Assembly: GCF_949628265.1 (NCBI RefSeq)
Contig: NC_088788.1
Location: 19,344,001-19,408,000, forward strand
Direction of reading: 5' to 3'
From: Cloeon dipterum
Taxonomy: Eukaryota > Arthropoda > Insecta > Ephemeroptera > Baetidae
Length of the DNA: 64,000 nucleotides
Shown: piece by piece, positions 59,527 to 64,000 of the stretch
Numbering within the stretch: position 1 is the stretch's first letter
Layout: each line of letters begins with the position of its first letter
Notes under the pieces: model-generated
The model's input: the letters and a program-made list of their open reading frames with translations, nothing else
What the model was told of the DNA's origin: nothing
Databases searched by the model: none
Program-made: the position numbers and the translations under genes

Positions 59527-60625
59527 TCATTCCTCTGCAGATGTATCAAATTCTGATTGAAAACACTGCGAGATTTGAACATTTCCAATTATTTCAGAGC
59601 AGTCAAAAAAGCTGATTTTTACCTCAAATGTATTATTGTAAGCGTTTCCAAGACCCTGGGTTAGCTTCTTTGACTGCCGTTTCTTTTTCCTGTATTTCAA
59701 GATCATGTACTCCATGAATTTGATGCCTCTCTGATCAGGAAATTATAAATTATTTAAAGTAATCCATATTGCATCTGAGAAGCAGAATGAATAATACCTT
59801 TGTTTCCTGGCTTTCGTCAGAAAAATCGTAGGGAATTATGTCATCCAGCCAATTGATAGAGGCATCAAGTTTGTCAATCTGCGCCATCTTCAGTAGTGCT
59901 CCCCTCTTTGAAAAGAAGCTATCTGGGTCTTTACGATCTTCAGTGGACACATCAAATCAATTATTGCACATTTTAAAAAAAAATAAATACAGACCCATAT
60001 CACCGGAACGGAGAAATTCCTTTCCTTCCATATAGCAAGGCAGCAACTGATAGATGCTTTCATAAATATTTTTAATATTGGGCGGAAGTTGCTCTGCTTC
60101 TTGAATGTCACCCTCGCAAAGGGCTCTCACAACTTTCGTGTCCAGGGAAAATGTTTTTGCGAAGATTGAAGCCATGGTTTTGACCCAGACTAAATAAAGC
60201 GGGTTTAAGCATAAAATATAACGAGGAACCTAAATATCCTGGTTTTACCTTCCATCACTTCAAGATCGTCTTTAGCACTGCCTGAAATGCTGCTAGGTTC
60301 ATGACTGGCCGAGGCTACAGAGCTTTTTGCTGAAAAAGCTATTATTTATTCAATTAATACACAACATACATACGTTTACATTACATACATACATTGTGTA
60401 TGAAATTAATCGTTTTAATTTATTTTATTTTGTCCGACACAATTTTGAAAATTCAATCCTGTGAAAAACGGTAAGTAATACATAACATATCATATCTACC
60501 ATAAAAGTTACTTAACTTTTAAGAATTGTAGTTTAATTGAATGAATTTATATGTATTACATATATATATATATCATACATATAGTGTTATCTACCATAGT
60601 TATTATATGCACAATACATACCCAT
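59527..60625 (-). CDS. unrecognised 207-residue protein, five exons
   Basis: Exons on the minus strand: 60625-60622, 60329-60249, 60189-59995, 59937-59798, 59730-59527. Exon 1 contributes only ATG plus one base; joining it to exon 2 gives MAKSSVASASHEP in frame, which is why this start was chosen. All junctions are in phase; the intron at 59994-59938 has a weak GTCTGT donor. The protein begins with a Ser-rich tail (1-20), followed by an apparently helical globular part (DLEVMEVWVKTMASIFAKTF, ALCEGDIQEAEQLPPNIKNI) and a Lys/Arg-rich segment at 152-162 (KYRKKKRQSKK). No signal peptide or membrane segment. A donor-like GTAAAA at 59622 is probably unused because the frame ends naturally at 59527. 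I do not recognise a family; a nuclear or cytosolic complex subunit would fit. Confidence 0.75.
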
Positions 60626-61444
60626 CACGATCGTCCGAAGTGGTCCGAAGTCAGAAGAATTTAATAATAAACGATGAATGATAATGATTGCTTCTCCAGA
60701 TCCAGCCACTCTAGACCAGATCCAGACTTCAGCCAGTGCCTGCAGTTGCAGTGCCAGTGTACTTTTCACTGCTCAGTTCACTTGAGCTCTCTCGTTCATC
60801 GCTTTTCGCGCCATTGAAACTGTTAAGGCAGCAGTAGGGTATTTTGAAAAGGAGACAATGCTTATAGCGTTACTATGGTGGTGTGAAAGTGGAAAAAATT
60901 GATATTTTAACTAAAACCATAAATTAATTATTATTATTTTACATATTTCTACTACAATGAAAATAAATTTAATAATTTTTTATAATAGTGCTCGCACACT
61001 CGGCACACTCAAATAATTTTATAGAAAAACTGAACAAAAACTGATTGCCAGATTTTTTACTCCAGTGGGGGGAGTGGGATGATACACCAATTTTTGACGG
61101 CCTATTCGCACTGTTCATGCAGTTCAATACAGTATACATCACTCATCACTGCCCAGTCACTGCCCCAACAACTAAGTAAACGACTTTGCACTCTGTGCAA
61201 TTTGCTATTTGCACGGAATTTATGTGTGTTTACCACGGCATGCTGATAGCCGAGAATCATCTGAGGCGGAATTGTTTATCGCAAGAGTTTAGTTTCCTTT
61301 CACAACTCGGGCGTAGATCAACAACTTTGGTGGACATTATAATTTCCAATTAGGACGCCTTTCGCCGCTCTGAGAAGGTTCAGTAATGGTGGCTTGACCA
61401 AGACAGCATCCTGGAAACGCAGGCTCTGACAAGCAATAGAAATA
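60626..61444. promoter_or_regulatory. bidirectional intergenic promoter region
   Basis: About 820 bp separates the divergent starts of the 207-residue gene (minus) and the CUB/LDLa gene (plus). The flanks nearest each gene (60626-60830 and 61080-61440) are GC-richer and hold several CAGT-type initiator-like sites, for example around 60770 and 61125-61160; the middle is AT-rich. A shared promoter is likely but not proven. Confidence 0.45.
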
Positions 61445-63431
61445 ATGGATCGATGGATTCTGTCCTTGATCCTGTTAAATATTTTGCTCAGTAAGTAAAA
61501 TAAAAACATGCCATTCGCCAAGTTGTCAAGCACATTGCGTGGAAGGAAACATACTAATTTCCTGTTTTCAGGAGCAGTGGATGGCATTTACAACTGCACA
61601 AATGTGCATCTGAGCGGACAAGGGGTCATTCAGAGCCCGAGACACCCTGACCCATTTCCTGATTTTGTCCAATGCTCCTGGTACATCGACATTCCAAAGA
61701 ATTATTCCCTCTCAATCAGGTATTGCACAGACACATTCTTTGTGGCGTGGAGTGATTTTCACGAAACAATTTAAATTTTAGGATTGTGGAGCTGGACATA
61801 AATAATGACTATTTGCCTTTGTGTGAGAGCAAAAAAAGTTGCTGCACAAGCAACTGGCTGTCCATATCCTCGTTCAAGCATAGCTTACCATCGCACCCAT
61901 TATGCAATGGGATCCACTACAGTCAAGACATGATGCTTCAGGACGTTGAAAAAGTTGCTGTCGTTAAGTTTCATTCATCCAAAAACGTGAAGGCAAGCAG
62001 TGGCTTCAAACTCAAGTTCGCTGTTGGTAATGGGTTAATATTGAAAGGTGATTTTTACAAATTGACGCTATCGGTTTCCAGTGGCCAACTTTGCAAACCA
62101 CTATTGCCTGATTTCCGAGTTCCCCTGTGCTGATGGGAAGCAGTGCACTGAGGAACTACAGATTTGCGATGGAAAAAACGACTGCAATGACAAATCTGAC
62201 GAATCTCACTGTGACATGAGTATGAATTAAATATTTCTTGTTTATTCTAGCGAGATTTCCATGCTAGTAATAGGCAAAAAGAGTTGGAATATTTCTGCAT
62301 TAATTACAAATTTGAAGGCTAGAATTGACAGCTGAGCATTTAAGTAAAAATCATTAAATTTGCATCAATTGTTGAACCTATTTACATAGTCTTGTTTTTT
62401 TTTTGTTTTTTAAGGAAATTGATTAAAATGTCTAAAAACTTGTTTTTTGTTTTCATTGGTGTTGAAAATAAATTTAAATTAAACACGGCATTGAAATCAT
62501 TTTCAGGGTGCACAGAGCAGGGTCTGACGAGTTGTCCTGACTCGCCTTTGGTTTGCTACAACGCCTCAATCAACGTGTGTTCGCGACTTATGTCTTGCCC
62601 TGCAACCCAACACAAGGGCTGGACCCTGTGCAAGGATGGCAAGGCGTGCTACCGTAGGGAGCAGCGCTGCGACCAGGCCTACGACTGCGACGATCAGTCA
62701 GATGAGCTCGACTGCAAAAGCTCAGAAGAAGCCTTCTTCCTCTGCGATGACTGGACCAAGTGGATTCCCAGCGCCAAGGTCTGTGATGGCAGCAACGACT
62801 GTGGTGACCACTCTGATGAAGAGTGCTGCGTCAATGTGAGTTCATAATTAAATTTAATTTGATAGGTGGGGTGAAATTAGGTAATATCCATCATTGGCGT
62901 TTTTTCCTGTTTTTATTGCTATAAACAGTTTTGCATTTTTTTGCATTACCAAATCAGCTAACACTGTTTGAGCTCGCATTTATATTTATTGTTCCACGGA
63001 AAAGACACTCGTATTGTAATTACACTAAACTTTTCTTGTAGCCCTCTCTTGAGACAGCGATGATTGTTGGCTGTCTGTCGTGCAGCCTGATCTTCATCCT
63101 GCTCACCTCTTACTTCTTCTTTGGCTACGGGCAGCCCCCGGAGAGCTCGTTGATGGACGGCAGTTGTTCGTCCCTTCGGCCGTCGCTCAACATCTCGGGC
63201 CCGTCGTCCTATTTTCTGTTCCGTGAGCCGCCCCCGCCCTACTTTTCTGAGCCACACCCCAATCGGAGGCGGTACCGCCGCCACCGGAGGCGAGTGTCGC
63301 CCACCGCCGCTCAGGCGGCAACTGAGCAGGGCAACTTGCCACCTGGCAACGCGCGGGATCAGCCTGAGGCCAATCCCTCGGAAGAGGCTACCAAAAGTAC
63401 TGATGAGTCACCTTCTGGCTCTGCTGCTTGA
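61445..63431 (+). CDS. CUB and LDL-receptor-A single-pass membrane protein with PPPPY tail
   Basis: Probable cell-surface or endocytic receptor, 431 residues, type I membrane protein. Exons: 61445-61490, 61572-61719, 61782-62026, 62082-62219, 62507-62835, 63042-63431, joined in phase. Residues 1-16 are a signal peptide. 24-146 form a CUB domain (C24, GVIQSPRHPDPFPD, CSWYI, SSGFKLKF). LDLa repeat 1 is at 155-190 with perfect Cys spacing and a calcium-cage CDGKNDCNDKSDE. LDLa 2 is at 223-262 (RCDQAYDCDDQSDE). LDLa 3 is at about 272-299 but lacks its first and third Cys (Trp278 at the third). A membrane segment follows at 308-331, then a 100-residue cytoplasmic tail with PPPPY at 365-369, an Arg-rich stretch, and an acidic Ser/Thr end. 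PPxY motifs recruit Nedd4-type ubiquitin ligases. The layout recalls LRP10/LRP12/LDLRAD proteins, but I cannot assign an ortholog. Confidence 0.88.
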
Positions 63432-64000
63432 ATTCTTTCCCTCTGGACGCTGATAATTGCAACAGTGATGGCCTTGAAATACAGCAATCAAATATGAAGC
63501 CTTTGAATCTTGAATTAGAAATTGAGGTTTCGGATAATACAAATTAAGAACTGTATTTTGCGTTTTTTGTATTTGAATTGTATGTGGTCAAACTAAATAT
63601 TTGTGTTGCAATTTTCATGCGTCATGTCTTTGGAAATTCTAAATTCGTTATATAACCTCAAGCAATTAAGAAAGTCGCGAAAAAATTTATATTTCCTCTA
63701 GGAAATATGATGAATGAGGCTGTTTTTCCTACTAATGCAAGGCCATTTGTGTGTTGATTTTTTCTCAATCTGCCTATCACAGTGAAATGCAAAAGAAAGG
63801 CATCTAGTCCATGCTGATTAGTTCTGAATGAGGTTAAACAAAACTTACAGTACATTTAAGTAAGGATCTGATTAGTGGCCAACACATTTATGATATAATT
63901 TCTTTTTATCTTCTAATGACAGACTCCTGGACGTTCCGTCCTCAGCCTTAATCATGTTACGCCAATGTAATCTGATTTGATACGTGATCGTGAGTTTTCA
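63432..64000 (+). other. 3' flank of the CUB/LDLa gene, nothing else seen
   Basis: AT-rich sequence after the stop codon. I found no canonical AATAAA nearby, so the 3' end of the transcript is not visible; variant signals may be used. The minus-strand 65-codon frame at 63658-63855 looks like chance. Confidence 0.45.

Noticed and set aside
60587..60769. 60-codon minus-strand frame at the start of the 207-residue gene
   Set aside because: Only the ATG at 60625-60623 plus one base is used; the frame upstream is the likely 5' untranslated region and does not join in phase to exon 2.
1..64000. tRNA, rRNA, snRNA and CRISPR-type structures
   Set aside because: I looked for cloverleaf boxes, known RNA cores and regularly spaced short repeats and saw none; the only tandem arrays are the 168-bp and 199-bp units and simple microsatellites.

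Overview
The window looks like arthropod, most probably insect, nuclear DNA. It is AT-rich, its genes are split by short introns (about 51-60 nt up to several kb) with GT-AG ends, two start codons sit in a CAAAATG context typical of insects, and polyadenylation uses AATAAA. There are no operons, tRNAs, rRNAs or CRISPR arrays. The species cannot be named from the sequence. All gene models below were built by hand from frame, splice sites and family resemblance.

Layout. 1-11 kb has no recognisable coding gene: AT-rich DNA, GC-richer islands, a long GA microsatellite and possible untranslated first exons. 11.2-14.05 kb (minus) is a complete nine-exon Usp14 (proteasome-associated deubiquitinase). 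14.2-31 kb is non-coding, with two copies of a dispersed repeat family (A), one copy of family B, and the 3' end of a decayed non-LTR retrotransposon. 31.25-31.98 kb (minus) is a three-exon gene for a 161-residue protein that I do not recognise. 32-45.9 kb is again repeat-bearing DNA: an inverted second copy of B, a 199-bp tandem duplication, a 168-bp tandem array, a foldback element, a perfect 33-nt palindrome and a broken open frame.

From about 45.9 kb the DNA is gene-dense. 46.3-57.8 kb (plus) encodes a 1293-residue zinc-finger protein whose C-terminal fingers resemble the POGZ/ZNF280 (Drosophila Row) group and whose centre is a transposase-derived ISXO2/Merlin-like domain that has lost two of three expected catalytic residues. 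58.5-59.4 kb (plus) is an Alba-domain RNase P/MRP subunit of the Rpp25 type. Convergent to it, 59.5-60.6 kb (minus) encodes an unrecognised 207-residue protein. Divergent from that, 61.4-63.4 kb (plus) encodes a CUB/LDL-receptor-A membrane protein with a PPPPY motif in its cytoplasmic tail.

The genes have no evident common pathway; several are housekeeping types (proteasome, tRNA/rRNA processing, chromatin). The most notable feature is the transposase-derived domain built into the zinc-finger gene. Next come the two unrecognised genes and several hairpin or duplication structures that look like traces of small mobile elements.
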